64,000 nt of DNA from Uloborus plumipes (taxonomy: Eukaryota > Arthropoda > Arachnida > Araneae > Uloboridae), in assembly GCA_038373865.1 (NCBI GenBank), contig JAXGGA010000022.1, positions 124,001 through 188,000 on the forward strand, in the 5' to 3' direction. This document shows, piece by piece, positions 29,634 to 41,847 of this stretch. Numbering within the stretch: the first letter of the stretch is position 1; each line of letters starts with the position of its first letter. The notes beneath the pieces are model-generated. The model was not told the origin of the DNA. It ran no database searches and saw only the letters and a program-made list of their open reading frames with translations. Made by a program: the position numbers and the translations under genes.

Positions 29634-30766
29634 TGGGTGATTCTACAAATATGGGAATATTTCTAACATGTAGATTTCAAAAAATTAATTTAAAATTAAA
29701 AATCTGAAAAAAATCAGCAAAGCACTTGATAAGTTACATAATTAAAATAGAATATCAGCAGAGCTTAAATGTTTGTATTTTATTGTATTTTTGGATTTTT
29801 ATTTTTCGAAGGCATATATGTGAATGATAAAAAGGACATGTGGATGACACAATGGGTATGTGAATATAATACAGTAAGTATATGAATAACACAAACACAA
29901 TAGGTATATTAATGAAATTTTTTAACCAGTAAACTGTTAGACATAATTTTTAAACATTGTACTGTCATAGTTTGGCTTTTGATTCATCCACGTGTCTTAC
30001 ATTGGGGCATGTGAATGACAATAGAAAAAGGGCATGTGAATGACAAAACACAAGTAATTGTGTTCTCGAAAAGTCATATCTGAATATTTTTCGGCTTCAC
30101 TTCGAATTAGAACCCACAAATGTAAGCCTTAGGATTATTCATTGTCAAAATTTATTTACATGTGCATTTTACATGCATTCTGTGGGGCATGTTAATGACA
30201 AAGATAAAAAACACTTGCCTTGAAAGTTGAGTTTAACTTGCTTTTTATCAAAAAGTAATTGCAGAACAGCAAAATTAATACTCATCCAGGAATAACAAAG
30301 TTCCATGCTTTATTTTAAGATGTGTTACCAGATTTTGAAATGAAACATTTCAGAGAAAAATATCTATACTTTTTAGACATGTGGTTGACTGATAATCGCT
30401 GGGACAAAGTTTAGATTAACTTTTAGAGATATTATTTTCATATTATTTTGCTTTTTTGTGATTTACATCTTTCGCACATTCATATTTATAAATAAAAAGC
30501 TCTTGAGAAAAAAATCACTTATTTTTTTTAAATCTATATTCTATTGATTGTGAAAATGGCACCTATGGGACAGGGCATGTGGATGACATTTCAATCTAAT
30601 ATCCTTTTTTTAAAATGAATAATAATTAAATATTGACATTGTTGATAACGGAAATTATAGAACAAAAGACGCATAAAAATATTCACAAAATAGTTTTTTA
30701 TTAAATTAAAAACAAAAAGAGCAATCAGTATGGAACACAAATTTGCCCATTTTTGTAGAATCACCC

Positions 30767-30767
<1 letters not shown>
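29634..30767. mobile_element. 1.13-kb TIR element, GGGTGATTC tips, internal GGCATGTGRATGACA motifs
   Basis: The left tip TGGGTGATTCTACAAA is repeated in inverse at the right end. The element sits inside a TA tract, so the target duplication cannot be read. The motif GGGCATGTGRATGACA or a close variant occurs at 29834, 30004, 30030, 30184, 30376 and 30573, and inverted at 29984-29996. There is no coding capacity. The architecture is the same as in the elements at 12304 and 42566. Confidence 0.85.

Positions 30768-30795
<28 letters not shown>
30768..30795. repeat. (AT)n microsatellite
   Basis: A 28-bp AT tract abutting the right end of the TIR element. A matching shorter TA tract abuts the left end (29621-29634), so the element probably inserted in a TA repeat. 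Confidence 0.95.
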
Positions 30796-30797
<2 letters not shown>

Positions 30798-30809
30798 AAT
30801 GTATGACCA

Positions 30810-30885
30810 TGCATAACTTTTTACTGAATAGTCCGATTTGGATAATTTTTTTTTTGTTTGAAAGGGTACACCTTCCTGGTGGTCC
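30810..30885 (-). repeat. Isolated monomer related to the 145-bp array
   Basis: AACTTTTTACTGAATAGTCC and the following GATTTGGATAATTTTTT-TTTGTTTGAAAG block match, in inverse, the unit of the array at 15900-16772. So the array monomer is a dispersed family and not only a local satellite. Confidence 0.6.
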
Positions 30886-31004
30886 CATGGTCCCATGATG
30901 TGGGGTTTGAGAACGGAATCCTAAAGAAATTGAGGGAAATCTACAGAATTCCGTTAATGCGTATACTCTTTGCGCATCATGAATGGAATTTCATGCGCAC
31001 ACTC

Positions 31005-31155
31005 TTTGCTATGTCGTTCGCCGATAGAGTGGCTTTACGGTAAAGACGCTGAGCTCGCATTGGCAAGAGCATCAATTCGATCCTCGAGCGAGTCGGTGGA
31101 TTTTCAAGCTGCAGAAAAAAATGCAGCATCTACGTCATACGCTTATGCGGCATGA
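31005..31155 (+). mobile_element. Possible tRNA-derived SINE
   Basis: A box A-like TGGCTTTACGG (31030-31040) and a box B-like AATTCGATCCTC (31074-31085) lie at tRNA-like spacing within a short non-coding block with higher GC than its flanks. Both boxes deviate from consensus, and there is no obvious A-rich tail or TSD. It could instead be an old tRNA pseudogene. Confidence 0.4.
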
Positions 31156-31496
31156 AAACCAGTTTTACTGGTAGAAAATATTTAGTCCTGATTTCCCCAA
31201 ATTTTTAAAAAATATATTTCCAGGCTCCTATCAGGTCCCATCACCTTAACTTTTAAAGGTTAAATTTAGTGATGCACTAATAATGAATCGGCAGTAAATG
31301 GCTACTTTGCAGATTAACCTATTGGCCAGTTTTATTCGTATAATCGGCTGAAAACTTGTATTTTATACATGCTTTAATTAAATCCCAGAAATTAACACAT
31401 TTTTTTTAGTGGCAATCGTTTAAAATTTTGGACGCGTTAATAACGTGAGATGAAGCGTCATGATGGCAACATGACACTCTTCCGGGTACAAATTTA

Positions 31497-31955
31497 CACT
31501 GAAAAGAATGAAATAAAAATAAAATTGTATATTAAAAAAGTAAAACCAACTTCAAAAACGCAGCTGAAAATTGCTCTAAAAAGTAAAAAAAATAAATTTA
31601 TTCTTTGAACACCATCGATACTACTTTTAAACATGAGTTTTGAAGTCGGTGCCGAAACAGTTAATAAAATCATTCGTGCCCATTCTTCATTTACATGTTT
31701 CATAATATTAACAACCATAAATGTTTCATAATAAATTTCAAGTGTTGTTTGAAAAGAGAAATCAATCAAATGGTACAATCAATGGGTACGAATGATTTTA
31801 TTAACTGTTTCGGCACCGACTTCAAAACTCATGTTTAAAAGTAGTATCGATGGTGTTCAAAGAATTAATTTATTTTTTACTTTTTAGAGCAATTTTCAGC
31901 TGCGTTTTTGAAGTCGGTTTTACTTTTTTTTATAAAATTTTATTTTTATGCACTG
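31497..31955. mobile_element. Palindromic MITE, TA TSD
   Basis: The arms at 31497-31684 and about 31781-31955 are inverse copies with few differences, around a ~96-bp spacer. The tips are CACTG on the left and, in inverse, CAGTG on the right. TA flanks both ends (31495-31496 and 31956-31957), consistent with a Tc1/mariner-type target. The arms hold words such as GACTTCAAAAC and AGTAGTATCGATGGTG. The 94-residue minus-strand frame here is a shadow. Confidence 0.88.
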
Positions 31956-31957
31956 TA

Positions 31958-33077
31958 ATACTGTGAATAAAATACTTTCAAGGCTGAACTTAAGCAAGGA
32001 TGGATTTGTGAATTTTGATTTTAAAACGTTTTAAATCCTACAAGTTTTCGGAACTTTCTTCGATTGAAGTTATTAAGATTTTTCTCTCATCATATACTTT
32101 ATGTACTTTCTTAAAACTAATAACTCACTCATATAAATAAATTTCTAACTCCGCTCTCCTACAAGTTAATAACAAATCAATGCGTCAAAAAATCAAATAA
32201 CAATTGAAATTCGAAAATATTAATTGCATAGTCTTTTTCTGCCATTTTTATGTAGTTATTTATTTCCAATGCATTACTCATTGATGTAATTTTGAACTTG
32301 ATGGATTGATTGTTGAGAGCATTTGAAAGTCAACGTTCTTTCTCTTCGGCACAACTTTAAAATAAAAATATAGCTTTTTTTTACCGCTTAAATTTAAAAT
32401 TTTTAACACTGACTGATAAAAGCATTCCAAATACATCTTTTTTTTTTTTCAAGTTCTGGTATTCTCGTTTTAACTATAAAGTTTAATCTTACGCAGGCCT
32501 CTTCTCTTTTTTCTTTCCTTTCCTTCCTCTTCTTTTTTTTTTTGACATAAAATCCAAACCAATGATAAAAGTGAAAGAAATAAATAAAAAATCTTACTAG
32601 ATCAAAAAAGAGAGAGAGAGAAGGAAAAAGTAGTAAGAGGGTATAATCTAACATAGCATTCTTATAACTCTTAACAATTGAAAAAAAAAAAACTATTGCA
32701 AAACAACTACTGAAAAATAAGCGATTAAATCTCATTCTTTTGACCAGAGCTCCCAAACTCATAGGAATTCCGAATTTTCCGGATGTTCTCAGATAGATAG
32801 TTAACTTTTGTTAATTTTAAAATTGACACAGAAGTGCCTTAAGAAATAATTCTTATTTTGAAATTTTCGTGAAAACTGAGTTCAACCTTTTCTTTGTTTT
32901 TTTTACAAAAGTAGACAGACATTCATTTAAATGAGATTTTACTGCATTTAGCATAATTAAGTTATAGAATGGTACTAAAATTTAAAGAATGGAGTTCAAA
33001 TTTATGCAATGCCTCTTGGTTCTCCCAATGTTCTCTTTAAAATCAACTCTAAGTTTTTTGCAAGTATTTAGGACTTC

Positions 33078-33108
<31 letters not shown>

Positions 33109-33178
33109 TTAATCTTTAACAGTAGCAGTTATATTGTTTTAATAGTAAGCTTAATTTTCACTTTTCAACTCAATTGAC

Positions 33179-33225
<47 letters not shown>

Positions 33226-34566
33226 CTTAAAACTTTAATTCAATTGAAGATCGAAGGTTTAAAAAAATCGGTTTCCACTGTTTCCTCTTTCTTTCTTTCT
33301 TGCTCCCCTTCCCCATTTTTTTCATTTTTTATTTGTTAACTTTTTAAAATTTGATTTCTTGTGCAATATAAATATACGTTTTGGAAAATAATATCTGCTT
33401 CTATGCAAGATAATTAATTATCCATAACTTGCTCTTTTTACAGTATTAAATTTTATTCTTTCCCTTGAAGCAAATCATTTCTAATTAAAGCAACAGGAAC
33501 TTCTTACCCAATATCTATCTCAACTCTTTTCCTCCTGCTCAACTATGAAAATGTAGTGAAATTTGTAAATTGCGTCCATAATTTTCTCTGCAATGGAGCA
33601 ATATTGTTAAATAAAAATCCCGGGAACTTCTCAGGAGCTTCGTGTCATATCGATTCAAAAAAAGAAACCAGTCAAATCAACTCGTCTAATGATCAGTTAG
33701 GAATCCACAAAAATAAAATAAAATAAAGAAGGAGAAAGTGAAAAGGAGTAAAAAGAAAGGGGAAGGAAAACCAGACGCGTAAAAAGTTTGAAGTTGATTA
33801 AAAATACACCGGAAATGCCATAGTAAACTTTTTCGTTTTTGCTTTAACGCCCGTAACGTCTTAGATATGAATGAAATAACACAGTAAATGCTGGGTTCAT
33901 CAACAAGTTGTATACGAATTGATCTTTTAACCTTCAATGTTGCTTACAAATGAATGATTTACTCAGCAATGTCAGTTAAGAATTAAGGCGTTTTGCTCTT
34001 TAATATTATTTGGAAAACTATACTATAAAATATCCAAGATATTAAGCACACATATGCGTAACGCGAGTAGTTGAAAACCGCGGGAATTTTGATACGAGTG
34101 ATTAAAACCGTTTTAAATGAAAAAGCTGTTTGCCAGAAACCTGTAAAATATATATTAGTTTTCTTTTCAAGAGATTCTGTTAGATGCTGTGCATTAATAA
34201 TTCTTCCAAGATATCAAGTGGAAATTTTAAAAGTTAGCTATCAAATGCAAACGAAACACAATGTTGAAATATTTGTACAATTATGAGACCAAATATGAAA
34301 TAGCGTAATGTCTTTTAGCATATTACTAACATTTTTTCTTATGATCACAGCTTTTTTTCTGAAGAACTTTTGAACTTAACTCTGTTGTTTTGATCAGTAT
34401 AGTGTAGAGTTGTAAAAAGAGGTAGCCGAGAGCGGCATCTTCTTGAGCTTCATTTAAATTTTAAATTGCCCATTAAAAAAGAAATTTTCTCTAAATTTTA
34501 ATAATGAACAACCTTAGACAATCTTTATTCCAAAAAATTTCAGATTTAAATTTATTGCAATTAAAA
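31958..34566. other. AT-rich intergenic, homopolymers only
   Basis: The block includes (TA)n at 33079-33102, a T42 run at 33180-33221 and GA-rich stretches near 32610. Open frames on the minus strand at 32403-32762 and 33686-33937 are low-complexity Phe/Lys-rich sequences and look non-coding. Confidence 0.6.
33180..33221. repeat. Poly-T run, 42 bp
   Basis: Uninterrupted thymines. Possibly the reverse-strand A tail of a lost retrocopy, but no body is visible. Confidence 0.97.
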
Positions 34567-34835
34567 CAGCCTAGTGGTTTAGTGGTTCGCGTTTCCACGT
34601 CACAAACCCGGGTTTGATTCCAGGGATGGACACGGTGTACTCAGCTTTACACTCCTCCAGTTGCTACATAAAGTGAGCACCGAGCTAGCTTGGGAACTGA
34701 ACTGTGGGGGCTCCTCTTTCGTCTTACCACCTAACCAAAGCTCCTGCTTTGCACCTTAGAGCTCTCGAGCACAAAATTTGAGATTGACCCCACAAACTTC
34801 AATACCAATGGGCTGTCTCGACATCAATTTTAGTT
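34567..34835 (+). mobile_element. tRNA-derived SINE
   Basis: Box A (TAGTGGTTTAGTGG, 34572-34585) and box B (GGGTTTGATTCC, 34610-34621) match internal RNA polymerase III promoter sequences with tRNA-like spacing. A ~200-bp tRNA-unrelated body follows (GTGAGCACCGAGCTAGC and later). The sequence is non-coding and much less AT-rich than its flanks. It would have been mobilised by a LINE; which one cannot be told here. Confidence 0.75.
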
Positions 34836-35550
34836 TAGTATATTGTAAGGAATAGTTTGTGCTGAAAGTGTTGAATTATACTGTTTCAAAAAATCGTCAG
34901 CAGCTTTAAAAAAAACTATTAAAATTATTTTTTGTTGTGGAATTTGTATATCGGATCGGTAATCTACTCTTTGAAGTGTTTTTCAATTGTGCGATATGAC
35001 ACATTTGTGAAATAAATTTATTTTTTTGTTTTAAATGTGTGTACATTACATCTACACAAATGAAAAGAAGCTCTTCAATCTTCATAGGAGCACATTACAT
35101 TGAATCCATCCATTCAAACTAACATTTCCGATAATCCTCCGGTCTCACCGTGACCCCTCAGCCTCTCTATACCACCAAACCAGTTACACTCTTTCCACCG
35201 AACTGATCCACTTTGAGACACTGCCCCCCATTTAATGTACAACAAACGCAGATCATTGTTTCAAAAAGGAAAAGAAAGAACGAACCCCGCTATACGCGAC
35301 CAGCATCCTACAACGAAGTTAAATGTTCGAGTCGTGCACCCACCCTCCTGGAGGAAGCGGTCAACGCTCTGCAATCACGGGGACCTCTCATCTCAGATTG
35401 TCCGTTCGTCTTGAGCTGTAAAAAGCAGTCGTGCGTTGATGGAGGTGGCCATTGTTATCCTGGAGACGGGGTTGGTTTCGCGTGATGTCTCTGTCCTAGA
35501 GGAAAAACAGAACCAGCAATTTGTTCGTGAAACGAAGTTACATACGATAG
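34836..35550. other. Unassigned, GC-richer from 35100
   Basis: The part from 35100 to 35550 has mixed composition and overlapping open frames on both strands (35213-35485 plus, 35436-35639 plus, 35393-35605 minus). None resembles a family I know. It may be the unique flank or body of a further element, or an old exon. Confidence 0.35.
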
Positions 35551-36147
35551 ATTGGGGGAAGACGCCGTATTGGGGAAGATGTTGCATCATGTGTTTCACC
35601 CACAAGCATAAAAAACAGCTAGCCAGTCATCTAGAATAAGGGAGCATGCACATTGAGAGCTTTAGGGGTGTTTTTATAATGTTTTGTCATTTTTGCCGTT
35701 CTGATGAGTACCCAGAATAGTGTTAAATGTCTTTGGCCAAGACGTCGTATTTCTTTTGAGGAAGATGCCGATGCTTTTAGACAAGTCCTGGAGAAAACAA
35801 TGATCCTACTCGAAACACAGACCTAGAAAACTACACCGGATCGTCGGAAAACGTTTCGATGAAATACATTGCATGCAGCAGTTAGCGCAAAAACATCATG
35901 TACGGCATCTTCCCCCTACGGTAGTTTGCCTCACGGCATCTTCCGCAACGGAATGAGAAAGATGCCGAAAAGGAAGTTTTGTAATAATTGATTTTCAGTG
36001 GTAAACAATTCTTTTTCAAAGCAAACCTATTTTTTTAACAATTGCAAAAGTCCATATTTCGAGAATAAATTAGATTTTAAAAAATAAAACCAATGCTCTA
36101 TTTAATATAAAATAAAGTCAAAAACTACGGCGTCTTTTCCCACGCTA
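35551..36147. mobile_element. ~0.6-kb TIR element with dispersed GAAGAYGCCGTA motifs
   Basis: The left end TTGGGGGAAGACGCCGTA is mirrored at the right by TACGGCGTCTTTTCCCA. The same motif, as GAAGATGCCG or GACGTCGTA, recurs inside in both orientations: 35572, 35735, 35758, 35901 (inverse), 35933 (inverse) and 35955. That gives about eight copies in 600 bp, counting the ends. No coding region and no certain TSD (TAG/CTA flank both sides). Confidence 0.7.
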
Positions 36148-36178
36148 CCTTATGTCTAAATTCAGATTTTAATTCAGC

Positions 36179-36775
36179 CAGGACCTGATTTAGAAATTTT
36201 GGGACAGTAGGCCCGATGCTTTTGCAATGGGCCCCTTGAATTGCGACAACTGAAGACAGTGCTGTGGGGTCTGATCAAGCCAAAATAGTGCCTAGGTCCT
36301 GGTGAAATTTGGTGCCAGTCTCAAAAAAAACCGGTTTATTTTCTGAGTAATAGTTTCCATAGAGGAGAAGGAAGAAAAAAATGTACCTTATTGTGTTGCC
36401 CTTAGGTCCCTTAGGTGTGCTTTGATCAGGCCCTGTGTTGATCAGGCCTAACATTATTACAATTGCACATCTTTTATTCATTGCATTTATATGTACATAG
36501 CTAAAGGCTGCAGTACCATTGTGACAGCACATAGTAGTCAGTCTTAATTCACTCATACCACATACAGATAAGAATTACTTCACACATGCCGTAACCTAAA
36601 CGTTAGCGAAAATTCATTTGGGTAATAAGTTTAATTTTTCGACTACGTCACTAAATTCATGAAACAAATAGTTCTTTCCTTGTCCCAGAAAATATTGATC
36701 AATAGCTTTTGGGGGCCTCAGAGCTAAGGACCCACAAAGCCGGGATTCAGGGGTCTACTGGTAAATCAGGTCCTG
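36179..36775. mobile_element. hAT-like element without readable TSD
   Basis: The left tip CAGGACCTGATTTA is matched by the inverse right tip ...TAAATCAGGTCCTG. Inside are further GGCCCTGTGTTGATCAGGCC-type words, suggesting a nested or internally rearranged copy. The flanking 8-mers (AATTCAGC and AACCCCTT) do not match, so one end may be recombined. Non-coding. Confidence 0.7.
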
Positions 36776-38067
36776 AACCCCTTTAAGCCCTTTACCCTTT
36801 CCCCATGGAACATATGTGTCCTCTAAGTTCAAAATGTATTTTATTAGTAGTTGAAAGCAAAAAAACTTTCAAATTAGTTTTTCACATGCTATTGAGACAT
36901 CATAATCTCAATGTCGGGAATGATAAGGAGACCATCTCCAGTTAATACATGGGCTTTATTTGTCGAGATTGTATGTGCCCAGAACTGAGAGTATTAGGGA
37001 GGAAGTAATAGACTCTTGAACAGGTAAGTTCAGTAAATATTTCATATTAAGCATTTGAAATACCCTCCACCCCCAGTAATTGCACGGCTTGTTTCATAAA
37101 CCCCCTCCACCTTCGCAGGCACCACTGGTATATAAGTGATATAAAATCACCTTAAAACAAGTTACAACTTACTTTTCATAAAAGTTGATGAATATTTTAC
37201 AAAAGTACCCATGTTTAAATACAAATCCTTTCCTTGAAATTAAAATTTGCACAGCCCTTATTTTTTTGCAGATGTTTTTACAAAACCTTCAATTGTTCGA
37301 AACTAGGACGACTAGCTATTCTCCCATTCTATGACAGTGGTAAACTTGCACTGAAAAGTAAGAAAGTAAGTAAAAGTAAGATTCAATCTCTAAGTAAGTG
37401 ACATCCATAATGCTAGCAAAATTAATTTTTGAAGACTGCTCAAAATTATGAAACTGAAGCAAGCGAAAAATAAGTTAGAACATAAACATCTTCAAAAAAA
37501 AAAAAAAAGAAAAGAAAAGAAAGCTTTTTTATCGCATTTCTGTTTCCATTTAATTAATTAATCTTATTATTTTTATTTGATGTGAATAGAGATTCATCTT
37601 GAGGTGTAAACGTTGACGAAGGAAAAAATTATACTAATAAAACGAAATGAAGAATCCGAGAAACTGTTAATGATACATTTGATTCACATTTGAAGATCAA
37701 ATGAGCGCCATTGTCAACATGAGAAACATAAATGTTTGTATTCGACAACAGCATACATCGTGCGCAAATAGCTTCTTTAATGCCGTATTAGAAACGTTCT
37801 TGATTGTTCTTTTATCATTACTTTCGTCATTAGCATATGCAGGTGAAATTGCATTAGACACAACAAGCAACTCCACGTTATAAGCGCAATAATGATCCAA
37901 GCTCATTTCAAAGGTTTCGTTAGAATGGCGATTCTATGAAATAACTGTTTACTTTTGTGAAGAAGCTAAGTTGTGATTGTGAGGCCCAAACTGTAAAACA
38001 TTTTTCATACTCAAGTTTCAGGATTACATGGAATCATTTTTTTCCTTTTGCAGGAAATCAAAATTAA
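36776..38067. other. Intergenic, nothing firm
   Basis: An A run lies at 37495-37508. A CCAGTGGTGCC-like hAT tip occurs in inverse near 37118-37128, but I could not find the partner end or a TSD. No gene is supported. Confidence 0.5.
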
Positions 38068-38582
38068 CCCATTAATGCCTAGCGTCCCTTTTTAGGGACG
38101 GTCCGAAAAAGGTTCTGAATTTCCCCAAAATGAACATTTCAACCAAATAATAGTGTTCAATTAGTACCTTACCTTGGTATTGTTTCAATTCGTTATTAAC
38201 AGATTGCAGCACATAACCATTGTAAAGCGTGTTCTGTAGCAGTTTTAATATGATCTTTATCAAAAATTACGTCGTTCACAATCTCAAGAAAAAAAGCTAA
38301 GTTTTCAAAGTTATTCCCAGCTTTTCAGTTTATGTTAATTGCTGATTTTATTTCTTCTTATAAAATATCTTTTTAAATATTATATCGTAGGCAGAAAAAA
38401 AATTAGCAAAAAAAGTATCTACCATCTGGGGTCTATCGTAACTTTTAAGGGAAAATTTTTCTTTCCTTAATAAAACAATTATTTTTTACATAATATTTTT
38501 TATTAATTTTCCTGTCCATTAAACACTGTTTGTAACAAGTATACAAAATATCTTTGGAAAAAAAATGTCAGGCATTAATGGG
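38068..38582. mobile_element. piggyBac-like MITE, TTAA target
   Basis: The tips are CCCATTAATGCC and its exact inverse GGCATTAATGGG. TTAA lies on the left (38064-38067) and TTAG on the right, a one-base-decayed TTAA duplication. CCC-starting tips with TTAA targets are the hallmark of piggyBac-like elements. A small hairpin (CGTCCCTTTTTAGGGACG) sits just inside the left end. No coding capacity in 515 bp. Confidence 0.8.
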
Positions 38583-39941
38583 TTAGTTATTTTTTTCCTT
38601 TTCCTTAAACTTGACGTTACTCAAATCTATTGTGTATATTATTGCTAGAGGACGAGCCACGTGACCCATTTGTAGCGTTACCGTTGAAATTGAAAGCAAA
38701 ACTATATTGAGGGATAAAATAGCCTCTCTGGGTATAAATATTATCGTCAAAATTTTACGTACGCATATAGTGTTGATTTTCAATAATTATTTTTATTTAT
38801 TTATTTTTTTTTTGTTTTATTTTAACATTTCCTTGTTGCTGATGATAATTTTTTTCGCATCTGATTTATTTATTTTTGGCAAGGTAATTTCCTTTGAATT
38901 GCATATTATTTGTACATTATTATTTTATCATTTAGTTTTAAACGCCTCGTGGCGATACCTATGAATGATAATTCTATTAAATCATATCTAACTTAAGAAT
39001 TTCTTATGCCAAAAAAAGTTGAACTAATTTATTTGAATTGTTTTTCTTTTTGTCTCCTTCTAAATAAATAGACTTTTTACTTTAAAAAATTAAATTTTTT
39101 ACTTTACTGTTTCCAACAGCATTTTTTTAATTTTCTTCTATAATTGCGTAAATTTCTTACTGCATGTAGATCTTCCTTTTAGATGGTTGCTTCATATTTT
39201 ATGGTACAATTTTTAAGTTGTTGCAATTCATTTGTACTCATTTTGTATGAGATTTAATATGGATAAAAAAAAATTAAGATATTGACCGAAATTCATGCAG
39301 AATTATAACTTTTATAAACACAGAGTGACCAAATAATTATTTTCCCTCAGAACAAAATCTTAAATTTGTCCAAAAAAAAAAAAAAAAAAAAAAAAATATT
39401 TTTCTCTCTCCCCCTCCTTCCACACACAAAAAAAAGATATAATTAAAAAGATTTCTGAATGGGACATAATGATACAGATTATGTCCGATTCAGATGTCTG
39501 GATCATAATCTGTATCACATTTTCGAGAATAACCATACAGCTAAAACATCAAAACGAATAAAGCTAACAATGTTAACAGCACTGCTGAAACCACATATGT
39601 TTAAGGTTTTTCTAGATGACTTTTCAAGGAAACCAGAGTGGTTTCAAAGTTAAAAGTATTGAAAAGCTAAATCAGCGAATATTAGTTTATGTAGTAATCA
39701 AATTAAATGATGACGATTGCAGGAATGATGACGATTGCAGGACACGCTTCGTGAAATTTCCCAAGCTCAGCTTTCAAGCCTTTTAAATACGCCGGTAAGG
39801 ATCATATTTATTTACCAAGTGCAACGCAAATGTTAGTGATAAGGAAAATATATTTAGTGTTTCAAATAAATTCGAGCAAGCGTAAACAAAATATCACTTA
39901 AAATAAAAAATAATCAAGCATCGTACTTTTCTCTGGTCTTA
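38583..39941. other. AT-rich intergenic with one hairpin
   Basis: A25 run at 39372-39396. No supported gene. The hairpin at 39470-39517 is listed separately. Confidence 0.6.
39470..39517. repeat. Perfect 14-bp stem with 20-nt loop
   Basis: TGATACAGATTATG at 39470-39483 is exactly inverted at 39504-39517. The surrounding 64-codon frame (39459-39653) is open but unrecognised. Confidence 0.8.
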
Positions 39942-40085
39942 GGGCCCTGCTCCACATCAGCGTAAAACGCGACCGAAACCGAGGGCAGAAACCGAAAATC
40001 CGGGTACTTTCCATAGGAACACTATGTAATCCATTTTACGTTTCTGCTTTATTTTTCTGCTTTACGTCAATGTGGAGCAGGGCCC
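39942..40085. mobile_element. 144-bp MITE, TTA TSD, PIF/Harbinger-like
   Basis: The ends GGGCCCTGCTCCACAT are perfect inverts for 16 bp and continue with few mismatches. TTA flanks both sides (39939-39941 and 40086-40088), the 3-bp target typical of PIF/Harbinger. The short interior is non-coding. Confidence 0.88.
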
Positions 40086-40431
40086 TTAGTGATTTTACCT
40101 TGCAATGACGCATCAAAAGAAGGTGGTCAAACGGAATTTTGTCCAATTTATTAATAGTTTAAACGGAATCATAAAATTGTATTTTCAGAAGAAGAAAAAC
40201 GTAATAAAAAGGACGTTCAGAGGCTCACCACCAGCGGAAAATGGTGTTGTATACAATATTCTGAAATGATAACCTTTTCCTGATCTTTATAATTTTACCT
40301 TGCACAATTACCATCAAAGAAAAATTAATTGACGGAATTTTACTTAACGTTTTAATAGTTAATAAGTCAAATAAGTAATTATAATGGAGCTATTGTATGG
40401 ATAAATTCCCCTTACTTTCATTATATTTTAA

Positions 40432-41099
40432 GGGGTCACAGTACCTTTATTACGTTTTAATTCCTTGAAACCTATGTTTTGACGCGTATTTAACAATAAA
40501 AAAATTATTTTCAAACATTAAAAATTTTTCCCACATTTTTTGGAAATTTGAAAAATTTAAGAAAATTTAAATTTTTAAAAAACCCGAAGGTTTTTTTTTT
40601 TTTGTTTTTGCATTTATTTCAAAATTTCTCTTTGATAAATGATCACAAGAAATACCCCTAAAAATCTGTGCATTCATTTTTGTATATATTGATTTGAAAA
40701 TATTTTGTGAACTTTTATTAAAAATCGTAAAAAAATTCTTAGAAAATTTTGTTTTTATGGGTTCAGCAAGCTCTAAGAAATTAATAATTGATAAATACTT
40801 ATTTAATGCATAGTTTTGTTAAATGTATTATCCTGAATACAAAAAATACTATTTTAAAGCTGTATCTTTAATAGAAAAAAAATCCTTAGTGTAAAAACTG
40901 ATTATCGAGAAAAATCACCTTAAAGTTTTGCTTTTCTATTAGAATACATAGCGTGCGTGCCCTAAAGTCACTCATAACTTTTTAACTAATTGAGATAGAC
41001 CAATGCTATTTTTTCGAGTGTTTTAAATAACTTTTACTTTGGAAATAAGCAATAAAAAAAATTTTGGTCGTTTGGTTATTTTTGAGGTACTGTGACACC
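40432..41099. mobile_element. 668-bp MITE with perfect TTAA TSD
   Basis: TTAA lies at 40428-40431 and 41100-41103. The ends read GGGGTCACAGTACC on the left and, in inverse, GGTGTCACAGTACC on the right. A TTAA target fits piggyBac or Kolobok, and the G-start tip does not favour piggyBac. The interior is A/T-rich and non-coding. Confidence 0.87.
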
Positions 41100-41847
41100 T
41101 TAAAAGTAAAGAAAAGAAAAAAAAATGAATAATGATACCAATAAAAATAAGTAGCTTGAATTCGTTTCAAACAGTTTAAAGTTTTTGCAATCAGGAATTT
41201 CATACAGATGATTAAGGTGCATTTCTAAAAGTTGACTTTTGCATACATTTCAGTTTACCTTTTAATATGTTTGTAAATAATTTCTAGTTATTTATTTATT
41301 TAGCAGGAAGTTTATTTCGTATTGGATGTTTTTTTAAAGTTATTACTTTTCTAGGTATGGACGCTTAGATATGGTAACTAATCATAAGCATCATTGCTTT
41401 TAAAAGTTGACTTAAAAATTTCTGGACATAAAAATATTAAAATGAATCGACTTATAATATGTTTTTTATTTTCATTTTACGTCCTTTAAAATGAATAGAT
41501 ATGCAACTTTTTTTTAAGTAATTCAATTTCTCAACAGTATTTTTTATGCCACAATGCACTTTTCCTACTGCATAGATAATTTACCTTTTAACGAAATTAT
41601 TAAAATGTTATTTTTGTATGATTTTCAGTATGAATAAAAAACTGAAAATATGGACTGAAATGTATGCAAAAATTATAACTTTTAAAAACACGAAGTAATC
41701 CCCTTACTGCCAATATTGATTATGAAAACTTTAAATTGTAATGATTTTTACTTGTAGAAAATCTGCATTTCCCGGCGTTACACGGTCTACTTCGAAAATA
41801 AAAATTGTGTCCAGTAACGCATAATCAACAATCAGGCTTAAACAAAT

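Noticed and set aside
32403..32762. 119-residue minus-strand frame rich in Phe and Lys
   Set aside because: A/T homopolymer-driven composition with no homology seen; hydrophobic runs come from AAA/TTT codons.
34426..34443. GCGGCATCTTCTTG, resembling the motif of the 35551 element
   Set aside because: A single partial match about 1.1 kb outside the element; likely chance.
37060..37135. hAT-like right tip (inverse of CCAGTGGTGCC)
   Set aside because: No left partner and no matching 8-mer found.
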